Below are positions 24,098 to 35,914 of a DNA stretch of 64,000 nt, in pieces. The stretch spans positions 1 through 64,000 of the forward strand of contig JAKUCV010001467.1 in the NCBI GenBank assembly GCA_028386065.3. The letters run 5' to 3'. Under the pieces are notes generated by a model. The model made no database searches and had not been told where the DNA came from. It worked only from the letters and a program-made list of their open reading frames with translations. The translations under genes and the position numbers were made by a program. Every line of letters starts with the position of its first letter. The first letter of the stretch is position 1. Source of the stretch: Turnera subulata. Its lineage: Eukaryota; Streptophyta; Magnoliopsida; Malpighiales; Passifloraceae.

Positions 24098-26641
24098 TCA
24101 AGACCGTCTCTTCTTACTCTGGGTTTGGCGAACCGGCCTAGTGTGCTCCTGTATGGTATCCTCAGAATCACCCGAGGTAAGATCAGTTAGATGAGGAATT
24201 GGCTGAGGGGCAAAAGGTGGTATCAAAGGCCCAAGAGGACAAGGGTCTCTGGACGATGGCACGGGACGAGCACATCCCCCCTCTCTCACACAGGAAGTCA
24301 ACTCCCGTATCCAGATTGCTTGGGCCGTCAGGGTCGCCTTGTCCCGTCCAAGCAATGTCCAAAGTCGGGAGACCTCCGTAGTCAGGACCTCCTATTCATA
24401 CGAAAAAAATCAACCAAGCTACAAAAAGAGGGGAAGAAAGAAGATATACTGAGATGATGATAAAGGTGGTACCGTGGTAATGTCAGCCGGGAAAGAGGGA
24501 AAATCAGGAGGAAGGTCCTCGGAAAAGAGTACCCGACAACGCCTATTTGAGTCATCAAAAGAATCAAAATCAGCATCACAGGCCGGGAGGACAGGACCCG
24601 ATGTAGAAGAAGACGCCCTAGTGCCCTTCCTCCTCCGTGAGGCAAAACTCTACCGAGACGGTTCAGTACTAGCCACCGACCCATTTGCCCCTAGGGTAGT
24701 CAAGGGAGGCATCAGGAACTCGCGGACAAAAGAAGGATAGTCACCCGGGTAGGCCAAGTCATCAGCATGCCAATCCAAGCAGTCTCCTTCAAGGGCCTCA
24801 CCCCGCTCGTTAATATCCCGTATGGAGATCGGTGGGTCAAGTGGTATACATAGCATTTCTATGGTTTGCGCACAGACACGACCTCCGAGGTACCACACCT
24901 TTAGGTCCGGATAGCCTATCAAGCACCGAAAATGATCCATCACTAGGGTCATGGAGTCAATCCTCTCTAATATGTCCTGGTAAGCCGCAAAAGGAGAAAA
25001 CTGGATCTGCAAACAAACATTCGGTAAGATAATATTACCAAAATGATTTTTCGGGAAATGAGTGATGAGGGAGAAGAGATACCTTGCCCGACATGGCAAC
25101 TTGGTCTATGTAGTGACGGGCCCGTACTCGATCATGGGCATTATTCCTAGCCCTGCGGCTCGGGGAACCCCAACGGAGAGAAACTGGCCATGACTTCTCA
25201 CCAGCTGGCAGCTTTGGGGCAGACAATCCAAGATACTCTTGACCCCACACCTACCAAGGTCATTCAAGTAAATAGGCAGATGAAGAAGCAAATAGATATG
25301 GTAAAAAGGGACAAGGGTAAAAAAGCGTACCTCCCAAATCCAAGCCGAACCATAGAAGTACTTTGCGGCAACTCGGGAAAAGTTGCACATCTCCCGGTAG
25401 GCATTCGCGAAACCCGCCGAAGCCTAATCAATCCGCGGTCTGTCTAGGTGGACAAGCGACGCCAATAGATCGCACCGAACCCGATCACTGCCGAAAGCAA
25501 AGAGGGATCTACTCAAACTCACCAAGATCAAGCCTCGAGCTCTCTGCTCAGCGGTCCCAGGATACTGAGGATCCAGTAAGGCATTTTGCAGCCATGTAGG
25601 AGATACCTCACATGTGCGGACCCGGTCAGGGACAAGTCCCACCAACTCCTGAAAATGATCGAGGTCTAGCTGCTGATCAAAAACGAGCGGATCGCCTTGG
25701 AACAATAGCTCGGTAATGTGGGTAAAATCCGAAGAAGCCATAGTCATCTGACCACAAGCAAAGTGGAAGGTATTGGTGGTATCCCACCATCTCTTGCCCA
25801 GAGCCGATACAGCCTACAGGTCGACTCTGTCTCCTCGGAAAGTGCGAAAGAAGTCCCACAGCCCAACCCTCTCAATAATCTCTCGGACGGGCCTGTCCTT
25901 CCTCACATGCTCAAGAATGAGATTGCGTGCATTAGCCCCGGCGTGGTTTCTGTCTATCCTTCGGATCCTGTGTAGATACACCAAAAGAGATCAATACACA
26001 CGCCAACCCAATTTCGCCAAGAGTAAACCAAGACCGCATACATCAAGACATACATCATGGGGATGGGATTACGTACTTGCATCACGCATTCAAACGTTAG
26101 GGCATAGTTTTATTTGTGGGTCAAAACGCAAGAAAATCACAAAAGTCCGCCCAGGCGAAGTTTAAAATTGGCCAAAATTGGGACAAGCCCATTAATACCC
26201 AGATCAATCTTATGTACTTGCAATGTCAAAGCAACACCAAAAACACCCAAAATCCCCAAATTTTCGCCAGGAACCCTAAAACCCCAATTTGGGCAGAAAT
26301 CTCAATTTGTGTTTTCTTGTGTTTAATCCACAAAATAGACATATAGGAAGGCATTATAAACATCTTAGGGGCATCCTTAAACATTCAAACACAACATGCA
26401 TCATACAAATTTAAATTCAAGAGGTATAGGGGGCATAAACTCAAAAGTTCAATGAAGAATGGAATTCAACAGGTTTTTTGGGTGAAAAATCACTTACTTG
26501 ATTCTTGTGGAGTTGGGTGGAGATGTGCCTACTAGGAGATTTCAATAATAAACTCGGATTCTCCTCTGTGTTGGATTTGGGGCGATATTTCCTCATGGTC
26601 TCTTCCAGCGATTTGGAAGGATTTGATGATGATGATGCCAA
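24098..26641 (-). pseudogene. Plant mobile domain (PMD) gene, broken
   Basis: Intron-containing gene related to the plant mobile domain / phosphatase-7 long-form family, often found within or derived from transposons. Exon 1 (26641-26498) codes for a Ser-rich N-terminus and ends at an AAG-TAAGTG-like donor. The PMD exons hold SALGKRWWDTTNTFHF and QMT (25805-25735), the RARGLILVSLSRSLFAFGSDRV block (25510-25450), an AWIWE end (about 25330), and DHFRCLIGYPD to LDWHADD (about 24930-24760). The last intron, 24392-24472, has GT/AG ends and joins in phase 0 to a final exon with a basic end (SKKRRS). In-frame TAG codons at 25814-25816 and 24650-24652 mark it as a pseudogene. It has no homology to phosphatase catalysis. 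Element B inserted about 120 bp upstream of exon 1. Confidence 0.72.
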
Positions 26642-27008
26642 TGATGAGAATTGGGAGGAGTTGAGAGGTGTTTTAGTGTGTTTTGGGAGTAAGGGAGGGA
26701 GAAGAAATTGAGAGGATTCGGGTTTAAGGGTGTATGAGTGAAGAATAAGGAGAGAGAGGTGTTAGAACTCATGCCTCTTTGTCTCATTTTAGGATTTTGA
26801 TATTGACAAACAAACCATGACTCAATTGAAGCAAAAAGAAATCAATCAAGAGGACAAGAATTGAAGTAACAAGCAAGAAGAGTTAGGAACACAAAATGTG
26901 CAAGGGTAAAACACTCAATTCTTCTAAGACACTGGCTCAAAACAAAATCAATTTTACATATGCATCAAATAGCATTCTTTCAAACACAAAAATGATTTTT
27001 GAGTATTG

Positions 27009-27498
27009 AACATCGATGTTCATGTTTTCAACATTGATGTTCCTGCCTAACAATGATTTAGAAAACAGGCAGCAGCTCAGAACATCGATGTTGGCTTCCC
27101 AAACATCGATGTTCTTGAGACCGTTGCACTTAAAATTTTTTGCAGCATCAGAGCATCGATGTTCCATCAATTGGTTTTCTTTAGAACTTTGGCAGAGCCT
27201 CAGAACATCGATGTCCAAATGGTAAACATCGATGTTCCAACATCAAACATCGATGTTCTGCATTAAGACATCGATGTTCCCATGATGCTTGTCTTTAATC
27301 TGTTTTGGCAGTAGTCCAAAACATCGATGTTCCCATGGCAAACATCGATGTTTTAGTGACCATTAGACTTAATAATTCATATTAACTGTCACAACATCGA
27401 TGTTCAACCATGAAACATCGATGTTCTCATGACCGTTAGCCCAAAATTTCAAATTTACTGGGTAAAATATCGATGTTCTATATCTAAACATCGATGTT
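27009..27498. repeat. AACATCGATGTT array, LTR5 of B
   Basis: About 15 dyads. Starts 27204, 27225, 27246 and 27267 form a run of four with exactly 21-bp steps. Other pairs are 27009/27030, 27081/27102, 27320/27341, 27393/27414 and 27466/27487, all 21 bp. Pair-to-pair steps are 71-73 bp. One orphan copy lies at 27152. Several pairs are followed by ACCGTTG or ACCGTTA. Confidence 0.94.
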
Positions 27499-27595
27499 GT
27501 GCCGTTGTGAGCAGACACCTTTTTCAACTCCCCATGTTGTTCTGTCTAAAGGTGTTTTGGATTGATTCCATAACGGTCATACATGTTTTGAGACA

Positions 27596-27604
27596 TATAA
27601 ATAG
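27596..27604 (+). promoter_or_regulatory. TATA box of LTR5 (element B)
   Basis: TATAAATAG, 98 bp after the last dyad. The 3' LTR copy is at 35363-35371, also 98 bp after its last dyad. Confidence 0.75.
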
Positions 27605-28144
27605 AGTTATTGCACCTCTGTTTAAAAACAATCAACTCTCTACAACTTAAGCATTCATTGTTATACATTCATACACATTTTCATGTGCCAATATTCTTGA
27701 GAATTGAGAGTTGCCTTTATAGAGCTTATTTGTTACTCATATCCACTCTTCTGAGAGAGCTTTTGTTTGAGTGATTTCAAGTGTTGTTATACAACTTAAG
27801 GGAGGTTTGTTCCCTTGTAGCAAATTCATAGGAAGAGTGTCTTTCTTTCTGTGAGAGAAGTCTTGAAGTGAGGTACCTTCAAGCAAATAAGGAGAGTTTC
27901 ATGTGACGCGAGCTCTAGGTCTATAAACGGTTTGTTAAGCACCCGGAAGCTTAACTTAGATAGTGAAATCTTCGAGAGAGTCTCTCGGAGGACTGGATTA
28001 GCCACACAAGTTGTGTGTGTGAACCAGTATAAATTTTTGTGTGTCCGTATTCTTTCAATTCTGCATTAATTTCCTGCAAATTTTTATTTTTGTCCCAAAA
28101 ACGCTATTCACCCCCCTCTAGCGTAGGGCACCTGTTCTAACAAT

Positions 28145-28157
28145 TGGTAGCAGAGCC
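28145..28157 (+). other. PBS of element B (initiator tRNA-Met type)
   Basis: TGGTAGCAGAGCC, two bases after the LTR; two mismatches from the common plant copia site TGGTATCAGAGCC. Confidence 0.85.
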
Positions 28158-28197
28158 TAACTCTCTGAAAGACCTAATCGTTTGAGAGAAAGTTTCC

Positions 28198-29873
28198 ATG
28201 GCTTCTTCAAGTAATTATGCATTACTCTTCGAAGGACAATCAACCACCCGTCCACTGCTCTTTGATGGCACCAACTACAGCTACTGGAAAGAGAGGATGA
28301 GAATCTTCCTCCAAGCAAACAACTATGCTCTCTGGCGAATCATGAAGATCGGAGAGCAAATTCCGACGAAGAAAGTTGGTGAAGCCACAGTGACAAAGAC
28401 GGAGGCGGAGTATGATGCTACAGACATTACGATGGTTGAAAACAACGCCAAATCAATCAATATGCTCTTTTGTGCAGTCAACCCCGATGATTATCGAAAA
28501 ATCTCTTGCTGCACAATCGCAAAAGAAATGTGGGATAAGCTGGAGGTCACCTAGAAGGAACCGATCACGTTCGAGAGGCCAAAATCAACTCCCTCACTGC
28601 AGAATACGAACTCTTTCGAATGAAGGAGAACGAGAGAATAGAGGAGATGTTCGAACGATTTTCTAAAATCGTAAATAACCTTCATGCTCTCAAGAAGGTC
28701 TACTCCGACAAGGACTTGGTCAGAAAAGTCCTTAGATGCCTCACTCCCGAATGGCGCTCTAAAGTCGATGCAATCTATGAAAACATCGGGACTTCGAACA
28801 CAACCATTGACAGTCTTAGAGGTAACCTTCTAACCCATGAAACTATTATTCTTAAACCCTCTCTGCAGGAACCGAAAAGGAAGGACATAGCTCTCAAAGC
28901 ATCCACCTCCAAGACGCAAGAGCTCTCTGAATTGGAATCTAGCAATGACGATCAAGAACTCGGACTTGTCATCCGTAAATTCCACAAATTTATGAAGAAG
29001 GAATCTGAAAGGAAAGGAAGGAAGATGTCCGGTCCTCCCAAGTGCTATGGGTGTGGAGAGGTTGGGCACATCAAGCCCAAGTGCCCCAAGGCAAAGGAAG
29101 GAAAAAAAAAGAAGCCCTACAAGAAGCAAAGGGCATACATCTCTTGGGGAGGCGATTCTGGCGATGAATCATCCGATAGTGATGAAGAAGAATCTGCCAA
29201 CCTTTGTCTCATGGCACAAGAGGAAGAACCGGAAGAGGTAAGTGCTTCTCCCTCAAGTGAAGACTTTACTTTTGAAGAATTACAAAATGCATTTAATGAG
29301 CTTTATAGTGAATTTATTTCTGCTTCTAGAGCTAACAAGAGCTTAAACAAACAAGTTACAACTCTAGGTGATGATATGGAAAATTTGTCGAAAGAGAATG
29401 AAAAACTTAAAGAAGAAAATAAGTTTTACGAAAAGAAGAGTGTCAATGAACCGGAAAGTTCAATCAAGGAATGTGCATCATGTAAATCACTAAAGAAACA
29501 AGTTGAAGAACTTGAAACAAAAACTAAGGAGTGTTCATCATGCATATCGTTAAGGGAACAAGTTGAAAAACTTGAAACAACCTTAAAGAAATTTAATACT
29601 CCTCAAAAGAACCTAAATTCTCTCTTAGGTAATTTGCAATCAACTAAGCATGAAGTAGGATTCAAAAATGAACCTAAGAAGAAGAAAATTGAGACTAAGC
29701 CTAGGAAACCTAAGGTTCAAGCGAAGGAAAACAAATTGAGTAAAGTGCACAAACATAGGCAACATAGTAACTATTATCAACCTAGAAGGATGCAGAACCC
29801 AAATGTTATTTGCCACTATTGTAGTAGAGTAGGACACATTGCTCTTGTATGCTTTACTAGGCATAAACATTAG
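28198..29873 (+). pseudogene. SIRE-type gag pseudogene of element B
   Basis: Start at MASSSNYALL, 40 bases after the PBS. Residues 1-119 give the N-terminal gag domain. A one-base deletion near 28552 creates a stop, and the frame resumes at 28620 (MKENERIEEMFERF). Zinc knuckle CYGCGEVGHIKPKC, an acidic region (DESSDSDEEE), a long coiled coil with repeated ECxSCxSL words, and a second knuckle CHYCSRVGHIALVC follow. A TAG at 29871-29873 replaces the tryptophan codon seen at the same place in A. Confidence 0.9.
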
Positions 29874-29939
29874 GCATAAGAAGAAGCTTATTACCAGTAT
29901 ACCCCTAACACTCAAGGACCCAAAAAGATGTGGGTACCA

Positions 29940-31131
29940 AAATCTCATTGATTTGCTTTTGTAGGTTTGCTTGAAGGCATCAAGTGTACTTTGGTACCTT
30001 GATAGCGGATGCTCCAAGCACATGACCGGAGAAGCATCCAAGTTCTTGCAAATTAAGCCATCAAATGGAGGAAACGTTGTCTTTGGAGACAACAACAAAG
30101 GAAAAATCATCGGCATTGGCTCGGTTGGTAAAAATGAATCTTCCTCAGTTGATAATGTTTTACTTGTTAAAGGTCTGAAACACAATCTCTTGAGCATAAG
30201 TCAATTATGTGACAAGGGAAATCGTGTGATTTTTTACTCCAAGTCATGCACCGTAGAACGTCTTAGTGATAATAAGATCATTCTACATGGTGATAGAATT
30301 GACAATATTTATATGGTTAAGTTGGAAGAGTCTTCATCAAATTTTTCAAAATATTTAATGAGCAAAGAAGATGATATGTGGTTGTGGCATCGTAGAATAG
30401 CTCATGTTAATGTGAAGATGTTAAACAAGTTGGTAACTCAAGACTTGGTGGTTGGCATTCCAAAGATTAAATTTGAAAAGGATTCTATATGTGATGCATG
30501 TCAAAAGGGGAAGCAAGTGAGAGCTTCGTTCAATTCCAAAAACGTTGTCTCAACATCTAGACTACTTCAACTTCTGCACATGGATCTCTTTGGTCCCTTA
30601 CAAACTAAAAGTTATGGAGGTAACTATTATGCCTTTGTAATTGTTGATGATTACACTAGATACACTTGGACTTTATTCCTAACTCATAAAAGTGAAGCAT
30701 TTAATGTGTTCAAGAGTTTTCTTAAGAAAGTTCAAAATGAAAAAGATTGTTCAATTACTTGCATTAGTAGTGATCATGGAGGTGAATTCGAAAATAATCA
30801 ATTTTCAACTTTTTGTGATAAACATGGCATTGAGCATGATTTCTCAGCCCCTCGGACACCACAACAAAATGGCGTTGTTGAACGCAAGAATCGGTGTCTT
30901 GAGGAAATGGCAAGAACAATGCTCAATGAGGCTAAAATTCCCAAGTACTTCTGGGCTGATGCAGTGAGTACGGCTTGCTATGTGTTAAACCGAGCAATCA
31001 TTAGGCTAATACTCCTGAAAACGCCCTATGAATTATACAAGGGAAGAAAGCCTAACATCTCTCATTTACGAGTCTTTGGATGCAAATGTTTCGTTCATAA
31101 TAATGGGAAAGACAATTTTCCCAAAATCTGA
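29940..31131 (+). pseudogene. Copia protease and integrase of element B
   Basis: Aspartic protease with the active site WYLDSGCSKHMTG, then the GAG-pre-integrase zinc domain (WLWHRRIAHVN; CDACQKGKQ) and the integrase core with all three catalytic residues: D in HMDLFGP, D in SSDHGGEF, E in VVERKNR. The frame is open for 386 codons, and these two domains look undamaged. It ends by frameshift at NFPKI, inside the conserved region after the core. Confidence 0.9.
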
Positions 31132-31944
31132 TGAAGGCATCTTTCTCGGTTATTCATTGCGCAGCAAAGCGTATAGAGTCTTCAATATACGCACTTTAAA
31201 GTATTGCGAGGAATTGCTTAAGCGCTTTGAAATGGACGGATCAAAGGAAATGGCCACACTAATGAGCACTTCCGAGCATCTAGACAAGGATGAGAAAGGT
31301 AAGGAAGTTGAGGTCAAAAAGTATCGAGGTATGATCGGATCCCTTCTCTACTTAACTGCAAGTAGGCCAGACATTATGTTTAGCGTTTGCTTATGTGCTA
31401 GGTATCAATCATGTCCTAAAGAGTCTCATCTTAAGGAAATTAAAAGAATTATGAAATACCTAATAGGCACAATTAATGTTGGACTGTGGTATCCTAAAGG
31501 TTCTACACTTCAACTCATAGGCTATTCCGACTCAGACTTCGCAGGATGCAAACTAGATCGTAAGAGTACTAGTGGAACTTGTCACTTACTTGGCAGCTCC
31601 TTAGTTTCTTGGTTTAGTAAAAACAAGCTAGTGTAGCCTTGTCCACCACTGAGGCGGAATACATTGCAGCTGCTAGTTGTTGTACTCAAATCATTTGGAT
31701 GAAACAACAACTAGAGGATTATGGTCTTAACATCAATCACATTCCTCTTAGGTGTGACAATACTAGTGCCATAAGTCTAACTAAGAATCCAATCTTACAT
31801 TCAAGGACTAAACATATTGACATTAGACATCACTTTATTAGAGATCATGCTCTCAACAGAGACATAGCTATTGAATTTGTGGACAAAAAATTTCAACTAG
31901 CCGATATTTTCACGAAACCCTTAGAGAAAGAGTCATTCTTCTGA
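31028..31944 (+). pseudogene. RT remnant and RNase H of element B
   Basis: The integrase C-terminal part (EGIFLGYS, KAYRVFN) runs without a stop into the very end of RT (ELLKRFEMDGSKEMATLM). So the whole RT catalytic core, including the YVDD box, is deleted at about 31195-31200. RNase H follows with YSDSDFAGC, then after a frameshift near 31630 STTEAEYIAA, LRCDNTSAI and HSRTKHIDIRHHF, ending in IFTKPLE. The RNase H catalytic residues are all visible but spread over two frames. Confidence 0.9.
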
Positions 31945-32120
31945 ATTTGAAATGAACTAGGAATACTTGACTCAACATTGATCTAATTTGTGCATTTTTT
32001 GTATGGTTTTATCGTATTGATTCTTTACTGACTTGAGCGTCGGAGTGTACTCTAAGTTATTTTGCAGGTACACCTCATTTAGGCAAAAAGACAGGGGGAA
32101 TAAGGATGCCGAGACTGCTC

Positions 32121-32722
32121 AACATCGATGTTGCACACCAAAACATCGATGTTTGGAGTATACAAAACTGGACCCGAGGCTGTACAACATCGATGTTGAG
32201 GAGCGAACATCGATGTTGAGTGGACTACAGATCGTACCATTTTCAACCAGTAGCTTACAACATCGATGTCTACGCCCAACATTGATGTTTGTCTCATGTG
32301 CACAATCAAGTCATTAACCAGCATGCTTAAACATCGATGATCAGTATCGAAACATCAATGTTCCGTAAGTACCTTCTTTTTCCCAGTAGTTTTAAACATC
32401 GATGCTTATAGGTAAGACATCGATGTTCTGTCATTACGTCTTAATATTTTTTTCCAGTAGTCGGAAACATCGATGTTCTCACAATTAAACATCGATGTTG
32501 TCTCGATTGGCGGCATTACAGATTGTGTCCAGAGGCTCCACAACATCGATGTTGAACTTATGAACATCGATGTTTAGACCTTACATTTAAAAAATATAGC
32601 CGTTGGGGAGTCAAACATCGATGTCTGCAACCAGAACATTGATGTTTGACCGTTAAAATTTCAAAAATATAGCCGTTGGAGAGCCTAAACATCAATGTTG
32701 TTTTGGACCAGACATCGATGTT
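32121..32722. repeat. Internal AACATCGATGTT array upstream of ORF3
   Basis: Nine pairs between pol and ORF3. Starts are 32121/32142, 32186/32206, 32259/32278, 32330/32351, 32395/32416, 32466/32488, 32542/32563, 32614/32635 and about 32690/32711. Steps within pairs are 19-22 bp and between pairs 65-76 bp. It is more degenerate than the LTR arrays; about half the copies have one change. Confidence 0.92.
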
Positions 32723-32806
32723 TAGCGTTATGCTACAAAAAAAATAGTCGTTAACTAGCCGTTGGAGCCTGGTGTAAGGACTACAACGACTCTATTTTTG
32801 CTCCCC

Positions 32807-32814
32807 TATATAAG
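32807..32814 (+). promoter_or_regulatory. TATA box of ORF3
   Basis: TATATAAG in CTCCCCTATATAAGTGATG. It lies 85 bp after the last internal dyad and 100 bp before the ORF3 start codon. CCGTT words lie between the array and the box. The arrangement copies that of the LTR promoters. Confidence 0.7.
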
Positions 32815-32906
32815 TGATGCCTCCCTCTCTCATTTTATACACTCCCTACTGTTTCTCATCCAATTTTTTCTCTCAAATCAATTCTCCTACCCATTCTTTT
32901 TCAAGT

Positions 32907-34250
32907 ATGGCAGGTGGGAAGAAAACTTTCAAAGGCAAATCTCCCGCTAAGGAGAGACCATCAAAGTCGAGAGGAGGCTCTTCCAGCTCAGCTCCTCACT
33001 ATGCCGTGGAAGGCACTTCAATTTGGTTCTCTTCCAGAGCTGACCTTCAAAACTTCAATCTCTTCTCCAAGCGGCTCATTGCAACCCCTCGATATCTTCT
33101 GATGATTTATCCGAGCATGAAGAATTACACACAGCTGGAGCCCCTTCTTCGAGCATCGGGCTTATGGGAGTTCGTGACCTTCAGTCTTCTTCAATTCAAT
33201 GCCGACTTTGTACGGGCCTTCTACTCCACCCTTCGCCGAGATGGTGATAACCTGACTGCTCACGTAAATGAAGTATCCATCAACATGACGTTGGAGGATT
33301 TCGGGACGGTTGATGGGTTGCCTTTTCAGGGAGACGATATTGCATCCTATGGCGGTGATTATTGGGCCAAAATCCATGAACCACCCTTTCTGAATGAGCT
33401 TGGCTTCACGGCCCTTGTTCGTCACAGTTCCGGGAGGCCAACCATTCAAACAATCAACCTGGAATACCGACTTCTCTTCTACCTCCTCACCCGGGTCATC
33501 AAGCCAAGAGACGGAAACCACACAATCATATCCGTTGAAGATATGAAAGTGCTTCATGCCATCCTTCACCATGCACCAATTAATTGGGCACGATTTGTGC
33601 TTATGCACATGTCGGACTATCCAACCACATTTCCTGATAATCCCCTACCATATGCCTTCCTGGTAGTGCACATTTTGTTGAATGCAGTTGTCAATGCTCG
33701 CATCGGTGTACAGGTTCCTCACTCAAAACTTTGGACAGTCAGTGATGCCACGTTTCACAGCAGAAAATCTGTGGCAGAACCAAGGACCGGCCAAACTTCC
33801 GAGCAAGCTCCACGGACTGCTCAAGCAGAAAGCTCTCGTACTGCCGCTTCTCGATGTCGAACCTCCAAAGTCACTCTTGAGTCCATTGCTGACTCCATCC
33901 ACGGCCTTCAATTAAGCATGACTAGCATGGGCCGAGCAATAGAGAGGATTGACACGGAAGTGCAACGACAAGGCCACTCTATTCGGTCTTAGTTTGCTAG
34001 TGTAAACTACAATCCTCCACCATATCACACCACACTTCATGGCTACAATTTTGAAGATGAAGGTGATGATGATGATGAGGACTACACTGAAACTGTGGAC
34101 GAAGATCCAATGGATGTTGAGGATGGTCAAGAAGGAGATGATGGTGAAGAAGGAGCAGTTGAAGAAGAAGAGGACAACATCCCTGCACAACAAACTAATG
34201 ATGATGATGATGATGATGATAATGACGATGGGAGCGACAGCCCAACTTTC
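32907..34250 (+). pseudogene. ORF3 of element B: plant-transposon-protein-like, acidic tail
   Basis: A 448-codon frame from MAGGKKTF to SDSPTF with a single in-frame TAG at 33990-33992. Residues 1-35 are basic and Ser-rich. Residues 45-290 (FSSRADLQNFNLFSKRL, the FVRAFYSTL block, INMTLEDFG, RLLFYLLTRVIKPRDGNHT) resemble the 'putative plant transposon protein' family. After a coiled-coil-like stretch (residues 315-360) the tail is strongly acidic and ends in an Asp run encoded by GAT repeats. I see no signal peptide or membrane segment, so it is not a typical env-like protein although it occupies the env position of SIRE elements. The tail of element A ends in a similar acidic run, so the gene was in the common ancestor. 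Confidence 0.7.
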
Positions 34251-34527
34251 TAAACTCTTATCTCTTGTTCTGTTTATGTCCTTTTCAATTAAATAAAATA
34301 TTTCCTATTGCTATTTCTTTTTGCTAATGCCAAAAGGGGGAAGATAAGTAGAAGTATATGCACCAAGAAATATGCACCAAGTTAGGGGGAATCATAGCTT
34401 GAAACACTTAGGGATAATTAACCTCACTTATGAATTCATAAAACTTGGTGCATACTAAATCCTAATTTTCAACTTGTAAATTTGGCATATACTCCTATTT
34501 GTTTGTCATTATCAAAAAAGGGGAAAC

Positions 34528-35909
34528 TGTTAGAACTCATGCCTCCTTGTCTCATTTCAGGGTTTTGAGATTGACAAACCAACCATGACTCAATTGAAGC
34601 AAAAAGAAATCAATCAAGAGCACAAGAATTGAAGTAACAAGGAAGAAGAGTTAGGAACACAAAATGTACAAGGGTAAAACACTCAATTCTTCTAAGACAT
34701 TGGCTCAAAACAAAATCAATTTTACATATGCATCAAATAGCATTCTTTCAAACACAAAAATGATTTTTGAGTATTGAACATCGATTTTCATGTTTTCAAC
34801 ATCGATGTTCCTGCCTAACATGATTCAGAAAACAGGCAGTAGCTCAGAACATCGATGTTGGCTTCCCAAACATCGATGTTCTTGTGACCGTTGCACTTAA
34901 ATTCTTTTGCAGCATCAGAGCATCGAAGTTCCATCAATTGGTTTTCTTTAGAACTTTGGTAGAGCCTCAGAACATCGATGTCCAAATGGTAAACATCGAT
35001 GTTCCAACATCAAACATCGATGTTCTGTATTAAGACATCGATGTTCCCATGATGCTCGTCTTTAATCTGTTTTGACAGTGTTCCAAAACATCGATGTTCC
35101 CATGGCAAACATCGATGTTTTAGTGACTGTTAGACTTCATAATTCATATTAGCTATCACAACATCGATGTTCAATCATGAAACATCGATGTTCTCAAGAT
35201 CGTTAGCCCAAAATTTCAAATTTACTGGGTAAAACATCGATGTTCTATATCTAAACATCGATGTTGTGCCGTTGTGAGCAAACATCTTTTTCAACTCCCC
35301 ATGTTGTTCTGTCTAAAGGTGTTTTGGATTGATTCTACAACGGTCATACATGTTTTGAGACATATAAATAGAGTTATTGCACCTCTGTTTAAAAACAATC
35401 AACTCTCTACAACTTAAGCATTCATTGTTATACATTCATACACACTTTCATGAGCCAATATTCTTGAGAATTGAGAGTTGCCTTTATAGAGATTATTTGT
35501 TACTCATATCCACTCTTCTGAGAGAGCTTCTGTTTGAGTGATTTCAAGTGTTGTTATACACCTTAAGGGAGGTTTGTTTCCTTGTAGCAAATTCATAGGA
35601 AGAGTGTCTTTCTTTTTGTGACAGAAGTCTTGAAGTGAGGTACCTTCAAGCAAATAAGGAGAGTTTCGTCTGACTCGAGTTCTTGGTCTGTAAACGGTTT
35701 GTTAAGCACCCGGAAGCTTAACTTAGACAGTGAAATCTTCGAGAGAGTCTCTCGGAGGACTGGATTAGCCACACAAGTTGTGTGTGTGAACCAGTATAAA
35801 TTTTGGTGTGTCCTTATTCTTTCAATTCCGCATTAGTTTCCTGCAAATTTTTATTTTTCTCCCAAAAAAGCTATTCACCCCCCTGTAGCGTAGGACACCT
35901 GTTCTAACA
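34528..35909 (+). repeat. 3' LTR of element B
   Basis: It starts TGTTAGAACTCATGCC after AAAAAAGGGGAAAC and ends TGTTCTAACA. Dyad array 34778-35265, TATA box 35363-35371. Few differences from the 5' LTR are seen by eye. Confidence 0.94.
34778..35265. repeat. AACATCGATGTT array, LTR3 of B
   Basis: Same array as at 27009-27498, including the run of four dyads. The first copy is AACATCGATTTT; the orphan is AGCATCGAAGTT. Confidence 0.93.
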
Positions 35910-35914
35910 AGAGG

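Larger units (their letters stand above)
26760..28142 (+). repeat. 5' LTR of element B
   Basis: TGTTAGAACTCATGCC to TGTTCTAACA. It contains the dyad array (27009-27498) and TATAAATAG (27596). Its layout matches the LTRs of A. Confidence 0.94.
26760..35909 (+). mobile_element. SIRE-type Ty1/copia element B with extra ORF
   Basis: Complete 9150-bp element with TSD AGAGG (26755-26759 and 35910-35914). LTRs are 1383 and 1382 bp. Order: LTR, PBS, gag, protease, integrase, RT remnant, RNase H, palindrome array, TATA box, ORF3, polypurine tract, LTR. Gag with two zinc knuckles, and a large gene between pol and the 3' LTR, are the SIRE/Maximus layout. Most of RT is deleted and several frames are broken, so it is non-autonomous now. 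Its LTRs are related to those of A but clearly a different subfamily. Confidence 0.95.
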
